Source of the DNA: Desulfobulbaceae bacterium UBA2273
GTDB taxonomy: Bacteria > Desulfobacterota > Desulfobulbia > Desulfobulbales > Desulfurivibrionaceae
Length of the DNA stretch: 64,000 nt
Reading direction: 5' to 3'
Assembly (NCBI GenBank): GCA_002347095.1
Contig: DDWZ01000019.1
Coordinates: 65,283-129,282 of the forward strand
This document shows positions 1 through 8,613 of this stretch, one piece after another. The position numbers and the translations under genes are program-made. The notes below the pieces were generated by a model, which saw only the letters and a program-made list of their open reading frames with translations, was not told the origin of the DNA and did no database searches. Numbering within the stretch: the first letter of the stretch is position 1; the number at the start of each line of letters is the position of its first letter.

Positions 1-383
1 GGATCGCCATCTGGGCTGCGGATTTTCTTGCAGGAGGCGCAGATGGGCAACAGGCCGTGCAGGGTGTTCTTTATCTCAAGAAGCATTCTGATCTGGACGT
101 GGAGGCCAAGGAGAACGAAGATCGCCCCGGACAGAAAGACGAGGCCGACGAGGAACTCGCCGACAAAGGGGAGATCAAGGAAAAAGATCCCGGCCACCAG
201 GCAGTAAATCAGCAGGAAAAAAAACATCAGCCCGCGATGCAGACGCAGGGCGCGGATGATCGGCGGTTTGCTGCGCTCGGGGATGAAGGGGGTGAGGATG
301 TGCAGTTCCCGGGCCTTGAGGAAGCTGAAGAGCATGACCACTGCTCCGATCAGGATCATAACGATGCTCAGAATGTGCTGCAT
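1..383 (-). CDS. Membrane protein with LPICASCKKIR motif (partial)
   Basis: The reading frame is open from an ATG at 383 to the window edge, so only the first 127 residues are visible and the C-terminus is missing. A GAGGAG ribosome site precedes the ATG. Three hydrophobic segments can be seen, roughly residues 2-20, 54-76 and 80-103. They are followed by a short amphipathic stretch and then LLPICASCKKIR with SPDGD. That motif occurs in many bacterial signalling proteins (histidine kinases, response regulators, GGDEF proteins), usually just after a coiled coil, and often continues with DxGYW. I infer a small membrane-anchored signalling protein. Its output domain, if any, lies outside the window. 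A palindromic repeat sits just upstream. Confidence 0.6.
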   Translation of the reverse strand, partial: MQHILSIVMILIGAVVMLFSFLKARELHILTPFIPERSKPPIIRALRLHRGLMFFFLLIYCLVAGIFFLDLPFVGEFLVGLVFLSGAIFVLLGLHVQIRMLLEIKNTLHGLLPICASCKKIRSPDGD

Positions 384-430
384 GGCGAAGGGACGCTCCT
401 CGTGATTTGATTGATGGAACCTGTGACAAT

Positions 431-523
431 AACAACGGTGCTTTGACAGGCTCAGCACGAACGGTAGTTATTTGAAATTATTGATTTTGTCGTTCGTGCT
501 GAGCCTGTCAAAGCACCGTTGTT
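431..523. repeat. Perfect inverted repeat, GACAGGCTCA family
   Basis: Two perfect 33-nt arms (431-463 and 491-523) containing CTTTGACAGGCTCAGCACGA face each other across a 27-bp AT-rich loop. The element lies between the partial membrane gene and the 3' end of trhP. A second, imperfect member is at 36506-36582, and both left arms continue as ACGGTAGT. It can fold into a long hairpin and resembles REP/MITE-type intergenic palindromes. Confidence 0.8.
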
Positions 524-563
524 GCGAGTCCATCATGTTTTTTCAAGTATAGGCATTATTTGT

Positions 564-1784
564 TCAGGAGGCCATTTTTTTTCGAAAAAGACCGTTGTTC
601 TCACAGACTGCAGGCGCTGGGTCAAGGGTGAGGGTGATAAGGCTGTTCGGGTTCGCCTGGGTGAGCTGGGCGCCGTTTGGGCCGGAGAGAGAAAGCACGG
701 TGTGGGCGGTGTTGTTGAGGCCGCGATCCAGGTATTCCACCCGGTCGCCCTTCGCGATGGGGTTGCGGGTCTCAATAACCGGCTGGGTGCCTGCCTGGCG
801 GACGATGCCCACCGGGGCATAGTCGTAGCTGATCATGGGGCCGTCGTAGAGCATGTCGGCTGTGCTTGGCGGCTGGTCGAAGAAGTTTTCCGTGTAGCCG
901 CGGGAACCGATTTTCAGCAACTCCTCCCGGAAGGATTCGGGCAGGGCGGCGTCAAGCCCCTGCGCACCCCAGTAATCAAGGGCTGCCCGGTAGAGGCGGG
1001 TTATGGCCCCCACATAGTAGACGCTTTTCATCCTCCCCTCGATTTTGAGGCTGTCCGCCCCACCCCGGATCAAATCGGGCAGGCGGTGCAAGAGGCAGAG
1101 GTCCTTGGCGTTGAAGATATAGGTGCCGCGGCTGTCTTCCTCCACCGGGAAGAACTGGCCCGGCCGTTTTTCCTCTTCCAGCCGGTAGTGGTAGCGGCAG
1201 GGATGGGCGCAGTTGCCCTGGTTGGCGTCGCGGCCGGTGAGATAGAGGCTCAAGAGGCAGCGGCCCGAATAGGAGATGCACAACGCCCCGTGCACGAAGA
1301 TCTCCAGCTCCGCCCCGGTGGCCTGCCGGATCTGGGTGATCTCGGCCAGGGAAAGCTCGCGGGCCAGATTGAGCCGTTTCACCCCTTGGCCCACCCAGAA
1401 ACGGACACTTTCCAGGTTGGTAACATTGGCCTGGGTGCTGAGATGGATGGGGATTTCCGGCGCCACCCGTTGGGCCACGGCAAGGATGCCCGGATCGGAG
1501 ATGATCAGCCCGTCCACCTTGGCCTCTTGCAGAGCGGCCAGATACTCGGGCAGGTCGGCAAGATCGTCATTGTGGGCAAAGATGTTGAGGGTGGTGTATA
1601 CTTGGACACCGCGCTCGTGGGCATAGGCTGTGGCCTGGCCGATTTCCTCGTCGCTGAAATTGGTGGCATGGGCCCGGAGGCTGAATTTCTTGCCGCCGAG
1701 ATAGACTGCATCCGCACCGTAGTGGATGGCGGTCTGCATCTTTTCAAAATTGCCTGCTGGGGCAAGAAGTTCCGGGAGTTTCAT
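564..1784 (-). CDS. trhP: U32 family tRNA hydroxylation protein TrhP (YegQ-like)
   Basis: A 406-residue protein of the peptidase U32 family. E. coli TrhP (YegQ) acts with prephenate in forming 5-hydroxyuridine at the tRNA wobble position. The N-terminus reads KLPELLAPAGNFEKM with GADAVYLGG, as in YegQ. The family Cys-containing signature is present as EIFVHGALCISYSGRCLL and GNCAHPCRYHY, and SLKIEGRMKS follows. The length is close to YegQ (about 450). I chose the ATG at 1784 because the protein starts MKLPELLAPAG there, and a longer open frame would run through the mnmA start region. It is divergent from mnmA with only 28 bp between the starts, so two tRNA wobble-uridine modification genes share a promoter region. 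Confidence 0.88.
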   Translation of the reverse strand: MKLPELLAPAGNFEKMQTAIHYGADAVYLGGKKFSLRAHATNFSDEEIGQATAYAHERGVQVYTTLNIFAHNDDLADLPEYLAALQEAKVDGLIISDPGILAVAQRVAPEIPIHLSTQANVTNLESVRFWVGQGVKRLNLARELSLAEITQIRQATGAELEIFVHGALCISYSGRCLLSLYLTGRDANQGNCAHPCRYHYRLEEEKRPGQFFPVEEDSRGTYIFNAKDLCLLHRLPDLIRGGADSLKIEGRMKSVYYVGAITRLYRAALDYWGAQGLDAALPESFREELLKIGSRGYTENFFDQPPSTADMLYDGPMISYDYAPVGIVRQAGTQPVIETRNPIAKGDRVEYLDRGLNNTAHTVLSLSGPNGAQLTQANPNSLITLTLDPAPAVCENNGLFRKKMAS

Positions 1785-1812
1785 CAACAAGCCTTTTCGT
1801 GCTGGGGATCGG

Positions 1813-2880
1813 ATGGCAGAGCGTTTCGCAACGACTATACACCAAAAAAATATTGTTGTCGCCATGAGCGGCGGCGTTGATTCTTCGGTGGCCGCCGCCC
1901 TGTTGCAACAACAGGGGGCGCGGGTGCAGGGCGTTTTCATGGCCCTGGCCCAGCCCGATCTGGCTGAGCAACTGCAGCGGGTCCGGGCGGTGGCCGATTT
2001 CTTGCGGATTCCCCTGACCGTGGTGGATCTGGCCGAACCTTTCCAACGGGAGGTGGTGGACTATTTCTGCGCCGGCTATTTTGCCGGGAAAACCCCCAAC
2101 CCCTGCGTGGTTTGTAACCGCACCATCAAGTGCGGCCTGCTTTTGGATCGGGCGCGGGAGGGTCTTGGGGCGGATCTGCTGGCCACCGGCCATTATGTCC
2201 GGATCAGCGGGGAAGGGGAAGCCGGGTATCGGTTGCTCAAAGGGATTGACCCCACAAAGGATCAATCCTATTTTCTCGCGCTGCTCAGGCAGGAGCAACT
2301 GGCCCGCCTCTGCTTTCCCTTGGGGGATTTCCGGAAGGAGGAGGTGTACGAGCTGGCCGCCGGTTTTGGCTTGGCGTTTCGGGATACTCCGGAGAGTCAG
2401 GATATCTGTTTTCTGAAGCACCAGTCGGTGGCGGAGTTTCTCGCTGTTCATTCCCCGGGGCAAGGGCGACCCGGCCCGATGCTGACCTTGCAGGGCAAGG
2501 AACTTGGGCAACACGCGGGCATCCATCATTATACCATCGGCCAGCGGCGGGGATTGGGTCTGCCGGACGCCACCCCCTGGTATGTGGCAACGCTTGATCC
2601 GGAGCGCAACGTGGTGGTGGTCGGTAAGGACGCGGATCTCTGGCAGCGGGAGATGGTGCTGCCGGTTGTGCATTGGTTGCGCGGCCATCCCCCATCCTTG
2701 CCCCATGTCTGCGCGGTGAAAATCCGTTCCCGGCATCCAGCCTGCCAGGCAGAGATCGTTGGCTTTGATACCGGGGTGCGGCTGACTTTTGCCGAGCCGC
2801 AGCGGGCCGTGACCCCCGGCCAGTTTGCGGTTTTTTATGAGGGAGAGGAAGTTCTGGGATGCGGCGAGATTGCGCGCTGA
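1813..2880 (+). CDS. mnmA: tRNA-specific 2-thiouridylase MnmA
   Basis: A 355-residue cytoplasmic enzyme that thiolates U34 of tRNAs for Lys, Glu and Gln, using ATP and a persulfide relay. The N-terminal PP-loop SGGVDSS is at residues 19-25. The two catalytic cysteines are C101 (in NPCVVCNRTIKCG) and C199 (in ESQDICFL), matching E. coli positions 102 and 199. C-terminal beta domains follow (HYTIGQRRGLG, then FAVFYEGEEVLGCGEI). I start it at ATG 1813, after a purine-rich GGGGATCGG; the upstream open frame lies in the divergent trhP gene. The length is normal for the family. Confidence 0.93.
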   Translation: MAERFATTIHQKNIVVAMSGGVDSSVAAALLQQQGARVQGVFMALAQPDLAEQLQRVRAVADFLRIPLTVVDLAEPFQREVVDYFCAGYFAGKTPNPCVVCNRTIKCGLLLDRAREGLGADLLATGHYVRISGEGEAGYRLLKGIDPTKDQSYFLALLRQEQLARLCFPLGDFRKEEVYELAAGFGLAFRDTPESQDICFLKHQSVAEFLAVHSPGQGRPGPMLTLQGKELGQHAGIHHYTIGQRRGLGLPDATPWYVATLDPERNVVVVGKDADLWQREMVLPVVHWLRGHPPSLPHVCAVKIRSRHPACQAEIVGFDTGVRLTFAEPQRAVTPGQFAVFYEGEEVLGCGEIAR

Positions 2881-3006
2881 AGCGAAATTTGTGTCTGGCA
2901 GCCGCAGCGGAAAAAAGATACACTGAGAGCGATGCCGCGTTTGCCAAGCCCTTGTTTGCCAGGCTTGCAAACAGGCCCTGATCACCGGAAAAAATCAAGG
3001 AACATC

Positions 3007-4443
3007 ATGAGCGCATTCATCTCCAAGACCAAGATTGTGGCCACCCTGGGCCCGGCCTCTTTTTTGCCGGCCGTGCAGAGGCGGCTGATGGCAGCCGGAG
3101 TTGATGGCTTTCGCCTGAATCTCTCCCACGGAGACTTTGAGGAACACGCCGCGGTGATCGCCAGCCTGCGGAAAATCAGCGGGGAGATGGGGAGGCCGGT
3201 GGCCATTATTGTTGACCTGCCCGGCCCGAAAATGCGGCTGGGCATGGTGCCAAAGCCGATCACCGTGCGGCGGGGGGCCAAGGTCCGTTTCTGGCCCGCA
3301 AGCCAGGCCCGTCCAGGGAAGGGTATCTTTCTGCCCCATGAAATTTCCGGGCTGGCCCAAGGGGTGCGGCCCGGCTCCATCATCTTTGTCGGCGACGGCA
3401 TGATGCAGTTCAAGGTCAAGTCCATCGAGGGGGAGATCATTGAAACCGAGGCCCTGGTGGCCGGGGTGGTCCGATCCAACAAGGGGGTCAATATCCCCGG
3501 CTATAATACGCCTTCCGGGGTGCTCACCGAGGAAGACAAGCGCGGCATCGCCTTTGCCATTCAGCACAAGGCCGATGTCATCTGCATCTCCTTTGTCGGC
3601 AGCCCCGAGGATATGCTGGCCGCCCGCGCTCTCCTGCCGCAAACCGGGAACTACCGCCCCTGTCTGTTGGCCAAGATCGAGCGGCGGCAGGCAGTGGCCA
3701 ACCTGGACTCCATTCTGGCGCAGGCCGATGCGGTGATGGTGGCTCGGGGCGATTTGGGCATCGAGCTGCCCATCGAGGAGATCCCCGGGCTCCAGAAGGA
3801 CATCATTCACCGGGCCAATATGGCGGCCAAGCCGGTGATCGTCGCCACCCAGATGCTTTTGTCCATGGTGGACAACGCCCGGCCCACCCGGGCCGAGGTC
3901 ACCGACGTGGCCAACGCCATCCTGGACGGCGCCGATGCCATCATGTTTTCCGAGGAGACGGCCATTGGCCATGATCCGGTGGCCGTGGTCCGCATTGCCA
4001 AAAAAATTGCCCGGCAGACCGAGCGCCGCCTGGTCAAGAGCGGCGGGGTTGCCTTGGAGGTCCGGGCCGCGATCCGCTCCGAAGACAGCATCGATGATCT
4101 GATCAGCAGCGCCACCTGCGATGTTTTGGAGAACCGCACCGTGGACCTGGCCGTTACCCCAACCGCCACCGGGGCTACGGCCAGGCGTATCGCCCGGCTG
4201 CGGCCCCGGCCCTGGATTGTGGCCGTCACCGATAACCAGACGGTCCGCAATATTCTTGCCCTTTCCTCCGGGGTTTTCCCCCTGTACGTATCCTCCGTTT
4301 CCCTGTCGGACCGCGAGCTGGCCGAGTTGCTGAAAGGCGCCGGGCTGGTCCGGTCCGGGACGCAGCGGCTGGTGATCACCGCGGGCAGTCTCACCGGGGT
4401 TGCGGGGACCACCAACAGCCTCAAAATCATCGATGTTTCGTAA
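3007..4443 (+). CDS. pyk: Pyruvate kinase
   Basis: A 478-residue pyruvate kinase, catalysing phosphoenolpyruvate plus ADP to pyruvate plus ATP, the last step of glycolysis. It starts SKTKIVATLGPAS, has the FRLNLSHG substrate-site motif (R36, N38), the lid region IIVDLPGPKMRLG, the active-site Lys region LLAKIERRQAV, and the Mg/PEP site MVARGDLGIELP. The C-terminal regulatory domain ends at SLKIIDVS. The ATG at 3007 follows CAAGGAACATC and gives the usual family N-terminus. It is followed directly by a palindrome that overlaps the stop codon. Confidence 0.95.
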   Translation: MSAFISKTKIVATLGPASFLPAVQRRLMAAGVDGFRLNLSHGDFEEHAAVIASLRKISGEMGRPVAIIVDLPGPKMRLGMVPKPITVRRGAKVRFWPASQARPGKGIFLPHEISGLAQGVRPGSIIFVGDGMMQFKVKSIEGEIIETEALVAGVVRSNKGVNIPGYNTPSGVLTEEDKRGIAFAIQHKADVICISFVGSPEDMLAARALLPQTGNYRPCLLAKIERRQAVANLDSILAQADAVMVARGDLGIELPIEEIPGLQKDIIHRANMAAKPVIVATQMLLSMVDNARPTRAEVTDVANAILDGADAIMFSEETAIGHDPVAVVRIAKKIARQTERRLVKSGGVALEVRAAIRSEDSIDDLISSATCDVLENRTVDLAVTPTATGATARRIARLRPRPWIVAVTDNQTVRNILALSSGVFPLYVSSVSLSDRELAELLKGAGLVRSGTQRLVITAGSLTGVAGTTNSLKIIDVS

Positions 4444-4479
4444 CCGTTCAGCAGCGGAGCTTCGCGGCTGAACGGTTAC
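4440..4479. repeat. Palindrome between pyk and mtaB
   Basis: The arms GTAACCGTTCAGC (4440-4452) and GCTGAACGGTTAC (4467-4479) are perfect, and the loop AGCGGAGCTTCGCG can pair partly. The left arm includes the pyk stop codon. No T-run follows, so a rho-independent terminator is unlikely. The outer arm resembles that of the larger element at 40315-40422 (AGTAACTG..CAGCAG), which suggests a shared repeat family. Confidence 0.65.
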
Positions 4480-4546
4480 ACGAGCAGAGGTGCCGGAAAG
4501 CGGCCTTGTTGTTGCAACTCCGGAGCACACACAGTATGGCACAGAC

Positions 4547-5866
4547 ATGAAGAGCACAGGCCAGAACAAAAAAAAGATTGCCCTTACCACCCTGGGCTGC
4601 AAGGTCAACCAGTTTGAGTCGGCTGCCTTCCTTTCGGAACTCGCCCAGCGGGAAGTGGAGCTGGTTCCCTTTTCCCATCCGGCGGATATCTATATCATCA
4701 ACACCTGCGCGGTGACGGCCAGGGCCGGGGCGCAGTCCCGTCAGTTGATCCGGCGGGCCTTGCGCGCCAATCCCGAGGCCCGGTTGATCGTGACCGGCTG
4801 CTATGCCCAGATTGGAGCCCAGGAGATTCTCGAGATCGCCGACAGCCCCATCTGCATTGTGGGCAACGGTTGCAAGCACCGCTTGGTGGAAGTGGCCCTG
4901 GCCGACCGCCACTGTGATCTGGAAATGCATCTGGGCGATATCGGTGGGCACAAGGAGATTTGCCCTCTTACCGTCACCAGCTTCGGATCGCGGACCAGGG
5001 CGTATCTCAAGGTGCAGGACGGCTGCAACAGTTTCTGTTCCTACTGCATCGTGCCCTATGCCCGGGGGCGCAGCCGCAGCCTTGATCCGGACAAGGTGGT
5101 GGCCCAGGCCGAAATCTTTGCCGCCCAAGGCTACAAGGAACAGGTGCTCACCGGCATCCACCTCGGCCATTATGGTCAGGATCTTACCCCCAAAACCAAC
5201 CTGCGCGAGTTGCTCGGGCTGCTTGTCGCCCGGGACCTGCCGGTGCGCTACCGTTTGAGTTCGCTCGAGCCCACCGAGATTACGGACGAGCTCCTGAATC
5301 TCATGGCCCAATCGGCCTCAGTGATGCCCTATCTGCATATTCCCTTGCAGAGCGGGGATGATGGGATACTCAAGCGGATGAACCGCCGCTATCCCGCCGC
5401 CGCCTTTGCTAAAGTGGTGGAACGGAGCGTGGCGAGCCTGCCGGACGCAGCCATCGGCGTGGACGTGCTGGTCGGTTTTCCGGGCGAGGACGAGGAAGCC
5501 TTTGCCAACACCTACCGCCTGCTCGAATCATTGCCGGTGAGCTATCTCCATGTCTTTCCCTACTCGAAAAGGCCGGGAACCCCGGCCGCCGCCATGGCTG
5601 ATCAGGTTCCCAAACCGATCAAGGAGGAAAGGGTTGCGCGCTTGCGGGATTTGCATCATACAAAACGGAGCGGTTTTTACCGCAAGCATCTGGGCAGCGT
5701 CCGCCAGATCCTGGTGGAAGGACGCAAGCAGGGATGTTTGCTCAAGGGCTATACCGGCAATTATATCCCGGTCTCCTTTGCCGGGGACAGCGGGCTGGTG
5801 AACCAGTTGGTTACGGTGCGGTTGGAAGAGCTCACCGAGGATGGGGTGCTGGGCCGGATTGTTTGA
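4547..5866 (+). CDS. mtaB: tRNA (N6-threonylcarbamoyladenosine-2-)methylthiotransferase MtaB
   Basis: A 439-residue radical SAM enzyme of the MiaB/MtaB family, converting t6A37 to ms2t6A37 in tRNAs reading ANN codons. The UPF0004 domain cysteines are C18 (LGCKVNQFES), C54 (NTCAVT) and C85 (TGCYAQ). The radical SAM cluster is C160, C164 and C167 (CNSFCSYC). LGCKVNQFES is typical of MtaB rather than MiaB or RimO. A C-terminal TRAM-like region covers about residues 375-439. The ATG at 4547 gives the standard N-terminus; no strong ribosome site is visible. It is the last core gene before the accessory island. Confidence 0.9.
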   Translation: MKSTGQNKKKIALTTLGCKVNQFESAAFLSELAQREVELVPFSHPADIYIINTCAVTARAGAQSRQLIRRALRANPEARLIVTGCYAQIGAQEILEIADSPICIVGNGCKHRLVEVALADRHCDLEMHLGDIGGHKEICPLTVTSFGSRTRAYLKVQDGCNSFCSYCIVPYARGRSRSLDPDKVVAQAEIFAAQGYKEQVLTGIHLGHYGQDLTPKTNLRELLGLLVARDLPVRYRLSSLEPTEITDELLNLMAQSASVMPYLHIPLQSGDDGILKRMNRRYPAAAFAKVVERSVASLPDAAIGVDVLVGFPGEDEEAFANTYRLLESLPVSYLHVFPYSKRPGTPAAAMADQVPKPIKEERVARLRDLHHTKRSGFYRKHLGSVRQILVEGRKQGCLLKGYTGNYIPVSFAGDSGLVNQLVTVRLEELTEDGVLGRIV

Positions 5867-6336
5867 ACTGATTGACTTCAAAGGGATGAAACTGCTTGTC
5901 GGAGAATTTTTTGCATGGTTTCTAGCGAAGACTCGCGGGTCAAAATCCTCTGCATTCTGCATCTGGTCATATCAATACCTTTCCCTCAAAAATGCCACAT
6001 GGGACGAAGACACCAACATCTTCCCAGACATTTCCCAAGAGTCCATCGACCGTCTCCTGGATGACATCAAGGTCTCACTGAAAAACGAGGATCCGGGCAA
6101 AGCCTTTTATGGAAAGCAACCGTCCTCATTGCCAGGGGCACGGTGCAGCAATGCCAAGAAAACGCTCCTATCTGGAAGGCCTCTATGTTGACGGCGCACC
6201 CAGCATTGCCTATCGTAAAAATTCTGTCAAGACGGCGTGACAGGAGCGCTTTGCCCCCTGCAAAGAAATAGGGAGAGTGGTCCTGATTTCCCTCAAGACA
6301 ACCATGCAATCGAGCCGCAGAAAAAAACAGTTTCAA
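5867..6336. other. Decayed intergenic stretch between mtaB and higB
   Basis: This 470-bp region has no gene I can support. A frame entering from the mtaB end encodes NIFPDISQESIDRLLDD and IKVSLKNEDPGKAFYGK before drifting out, which looks like a gene remnant. An overlapping ORF at 6109-6240 (+) would give a 43-residue basic peptide containing RKRSYLEGLYVDGAPSIAYR. I recognise neither. They may be remains of an earlier insertion at the left edge of the island. Confidence 0.35.
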
Positions 6337-6355
6337 ATATCGCAAATTGCGATAT
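6337..6355. promoter_or_regulatory. Probable HigA operator palindrome
   Basis: ATATCGCAA-A-TTGCGATAT is a perfect 9-bp inverted repeat with a 1-bp centre, ending 13 bp before the higB ATG. HigA-type antitoxins commonly bind such palindromes to autoregulate their operon. The role is inferred from position and symmetry. Confidence 0.6.
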
Positions 6356-6368
6356 ACTGGATTGAACC

Positions 6369-6671
6369 ATGCACGTGATCGCCAAGAAAGCGCTGGAGGA
6401 TTTCTGGAAAATTCATCCGACCGCCAAGTCTCCCCTGGAATCTTGGTACAGGGTGGTCAGCAGATCAAGCTTCTCCAGCTTCAGCGACGTGCGGGAAACA
6501 TTCCGGTCGGCTGACTACGCGGATGCGTATACGATTTTCGATATAGGCGGCAACAGCTTCCGGATCATCGCCGTGATCCACTACAACCGGCAAAAGGTCT
6601 ACATTCGGCATGTGTTCACCCATCCCGAGTATGACCGCTGGTGCAAACAGAACAGGAGTAAAGGAAAATGA
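6369..6671 (+). CDS. higB: Type II toxin HigB (mRNA interferase)
   Basis: A 100-residue HigB-type toxin of the RelE superfamily, expected to cleave mRNA at the ribosome. It starts MHVIAKKALEDFW and has ADAYTIFDIGGNSFRIIAV with the end VYIRHVFTHPEYDRW, the usual landmarks of this HigB family. The gene comes first, as in most higBA operons, and overlaps higA by 4 nt (ATGA). A palindrome just upstream probably serves as operator. It lies in the accessory island next to the retron. Confidence 0.88.
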   Translation: MHVIAKKALEDFWKIHPTAKSPLESWYRVVSRSSFSSFSDVRETFRSADYADAYTIFDIGGNSFRIIAVIHYNRQKVYIRHVFTHPEYDRWCKQNRSKGK

Positions 6672-7099
6672 TCCCCGCAGGCCATGCCATTGATCCGGCG
6701 GTAATCGCTCCGGCGTGGCGCTCGTTGCAAGAAGCGCTGCCGGTTCGCCTTACGCCCATCCGCACCGAGGCACAATTTGCAGAGGTGGTTGCGTTGCTGC
6801 ACAGCCTCATCGATGCAGTCGGCGACGATGAAAACCATGAGCTGGCTGATTTTCTCGATCTGGTCGGACAACTGGTCGAGGATTACGAGACACAACATCA
6901 TCCCGTTCCGGAAGCGGAACCACGAGCCGTTCTCCGGTTCCTCATGGAGCAGCACGGACTCAAGCAGACCGATCTGTCCGAGGAGATCGGCGGGCAATCC
7001 GTGGTAAGCGAAATACTGACGGGCAAACGCGAGATCAACGCCAGACAGGCCAAGGCCCTGGCGGCCCGCTTCGGGGTTTCCCCGGCGGTTTTTATTTGA
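6668..7099 (+). CDS. higA: Antitoxin HigA, XRE helix-turn-helix
   Basis: A 143-residue HigA-type antitoxin that should neutralise HigB and repress the operon. The C-terminal part holds a Cro/XRE helix-turn-helix (about residues 88-140: FLMEQHGLKQTDLSEEIG, then SVVSEILTGKREINARQ). The N-terminal half is helical and acidic (HSLIDAVGDDENHELADF), fitting the longer HigA variants that pair with this HigB family. It overlaps higB by 4 nt, so the two are translationally coupled. Confidence 0.88.
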   Translation: MIPAGHAIDPAVIAPAWRSLQEALPVRLTPIRTEAQFAEVVALLHSLIDAVGDDENHELADFLDLVGQLVEDYETQHHPVPEAEPRAVLRFLMEQHGLKQTDLSEEIGGQSVVSEILTGKREINARQAKALAARFGVSPAVFI

Positions 7100-7359
7100 A
7101 CAAATTCAAAAACAAAGAATGTGGGAGATGTCCCTGATTCCCACTGATTTCCCGTTGGCTAAAAAGATTTTTCTCGGCTAGATTGGTTTAACTCATAAAT
7201 TCAGAGGCATTTTGATCTGGTGGTAGACAGGAATTAAATATTGTGTCCCCTGAATTTGCAAGTCTCTAATGTGAATTAGAATTTCAAATTTTTATTCTAA
7301 AAGAAACCGGGGGGTGTCCCTAGTTTTCCTATAGACAATAAACTAAGACGCGATATTCA

Positions 7360-7860
7360 ATGCAAATTGTCGGTAATAAACTAGCAGAATGGGCAAATCA
7401 CGAAACGGAGGTGAATGTTGCCGATCTTTTTGGGAGGAGTGCATTCAATCGTTATTATTATTCTGCTTTTCTTGTTACGAGAGAATTATTAAATGAGCTA
7501 GATAGTAAGTGGGCGGAACCGTCACACAGTGGAATTCCTGATTTACTTAGAAAGACTATTGTAAAGAAGGTAAAGTTAAGTATTAATAAAGCTGTGAAAC
7601 TAGGCACTATTGACCCTGGCGAAGCATTAAAGCTTGAGGCAACAATAATGACGGCTGCAAACGAATTAGCAAATTTGTTGTCTGCAGCATATGCAGTAAG
7701 GGTAATTGCAGATTATGAACCTGAAGTTCAGATCATTAAGAAAGGTAAAGTTTTTTCATTGAATAATGAATCAATAACTAGAGCAAAAAATTGGCCAAAT
7801 CAGGCTTCAATTTATACAACAAGTATACGGAAAGTATGGAAGGGGATAGGCCTTGGTTGA
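7360..7860 (+). CDS. HEPN-like protein, first gene of the retron operon
   Basis: A 166-residue all-helical protein, AT-rich in codon use, unlike the surrounding core genes. Three blocks match the HEPN (PF05168/UPF0332-like) pattern: SAFNRYYYSAFLVTRELL (about residues 27-44), SHSGIPDLLRK (about 56-66) and AAYAVRVIADYEPE (about 109-122). In RNase-type HEPN proteins the first block reads RxYYAAFH and carries an Rx4-6H active site. Here R31 is kept but the His position is L38. It may therefore be non-catalytic, or use other residues. The ATG at 7360 has no clear ribosome site. Its 3' end overlaps the next gene by 8 nt. The context (retron reverse transcriptase downstream) suggests an effector or a partner of one. 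The HEPN assignment is from pattern only. Confidence 0.65.
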   Translation: MQIVGNKLAEWANHETEVNVADLFGRSAFNRYYYSAFLVTRELLNELDSKWAEPSHSGIPDLLRKTIVKKVKLSINKAVKLGTIDPGEALKLEATIMTAANELANLLSAAYAVRVIADYEPEVQIIKKGKVFSLNNESITRAKNWPNQASIYTTSIRKVWKGIGLG

Positions 7861-8602
7861 CATCAAAGATATTCAAAAATTTATTAAAGATCGAAAGGCT
7901 AAATTCATTCAAGAAATCAGGATAAGGCCCAATGATGGTTCCTTAGTGGCAACTATTTCAAATAGTTCCATTGGAGAAAAAGCTATTGAAGGTAAGACAT
8001 CTTGGCGCCAGCTTACATATATAAGAAAAGCTATAAAAGAAAAATTTAACACCGAAATAGAATTTGTAATTTCTAAGAGCGAGGTGCATGGGAATCTTGA
8101 GAATGGGTTGCTTGGTATTTTAGAACAGAAATTTCCTACCGTTGTACTGTTATGCTTTCTCTCATTTCCTAAATCAGGATTTGCTGATGTATGGATGGAA
8201 TTTCGTGAACCAGAATCGGTTTCGGAATCATCTAGAGAACAGATTCAGGAAGTTGTTGAAGAGTACTTGAAACTCTCAGATGTAAACCATTATATGGTCC
8301 ATTGGGGGTTAGGAGAACTGAGTCTACCAACAACAGTTGCTATCCTCAGAGCTATTAAAATTACTGCCCCAGCGGACCTAGGAGCTATTGAAAATAATTT
8401 ATCGCAGAATGCTTTTTCCTGGCCATCTCAAACATGGCTAAAAAACAAGTTAGATTTATTCAGGAAAAAGGGTCTTTTGTTGAGACAACAGGACGAATCT
8501 TATGTTCTGACTCAAGAGACTTTATCAAAAATTCCTCACGGCAATTTTCGAACAAGCTCAGATGTTGAAAGGGCTCTTGCCCTTGGGAGACGTAAATGGT
8601 AA
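7853..8602 (+). CDS. Unknown protein with winged-helix-like C-terminus, retron operon
   Basis: A 249-residue protein I do not recognise. The likely start is TTG at 7853, preceded by AAGGGG and overlapping the HEPN-like gene by 8 nt. The N-terminal half (residues 1-145) mixes helices and strands, including VVLLCFLSFPKSGFADVWMEF, and has no catalytic motif I can name. From about residue 150, TVAILRAIKITAPADLG, TWLKNKLDLFRKKGLLLRQ and DESYVLTQETLSKIP look like a winged helix: helix, recognition helix, wing, and the VLT turn common at the end of such domains. The stop is only 11 nt before the retron a1 repeat, so this gene, the ncRNA and the reverse transcriptase probably share a transcript. An accessory or effector role in a retron defence system is inferred from position alone. 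Confidence 0.6.
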   Translation: MVDIKDIQKFIKDRKAKFIQEIRIRPNDGSLVATISNSSIGEKAIEGKTSWRQLTYIRKAIKEKFNTEIEFVISKSEVHGNLENGLLGILEQKFPTVVLLCFLSFPKSGFADVWMEFREPESVSESSREQIQEVVEEYLKLSDVNHYMVHWGLGELSLPTTVAILRAIKITAPADLGAIENNLSQNAFSWPSQTWLKNKLDLFRKKGLLLRQQDESYVLTQETLSKIPHGNFRTSSDVERALALGRRKW

Positions 8603-8613
8603 GAAAGCTTTTG

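Noticed and set aside
57..410. Plus-strand ORF with many acidic residues near the left edge
   Set aside because: It is the antisense of the partial membrane protein, which has clear hydrophobic segments, a family motif and a ribosome site.
5841..6191. ORF running from the mtaB end with a partly protein-like middle
   Set aside because: No recognisable family, no good start and the frame drifts; treated as a possible remnant rather than a gene.
7100..7359. TGTCCC-type short motifs between higA and the HEPN-like gene
   Set aside because: Three loosely similar motifs (for example GGTGTCCCTAGTTTT) are present but are too short and irregular to define a repeat.
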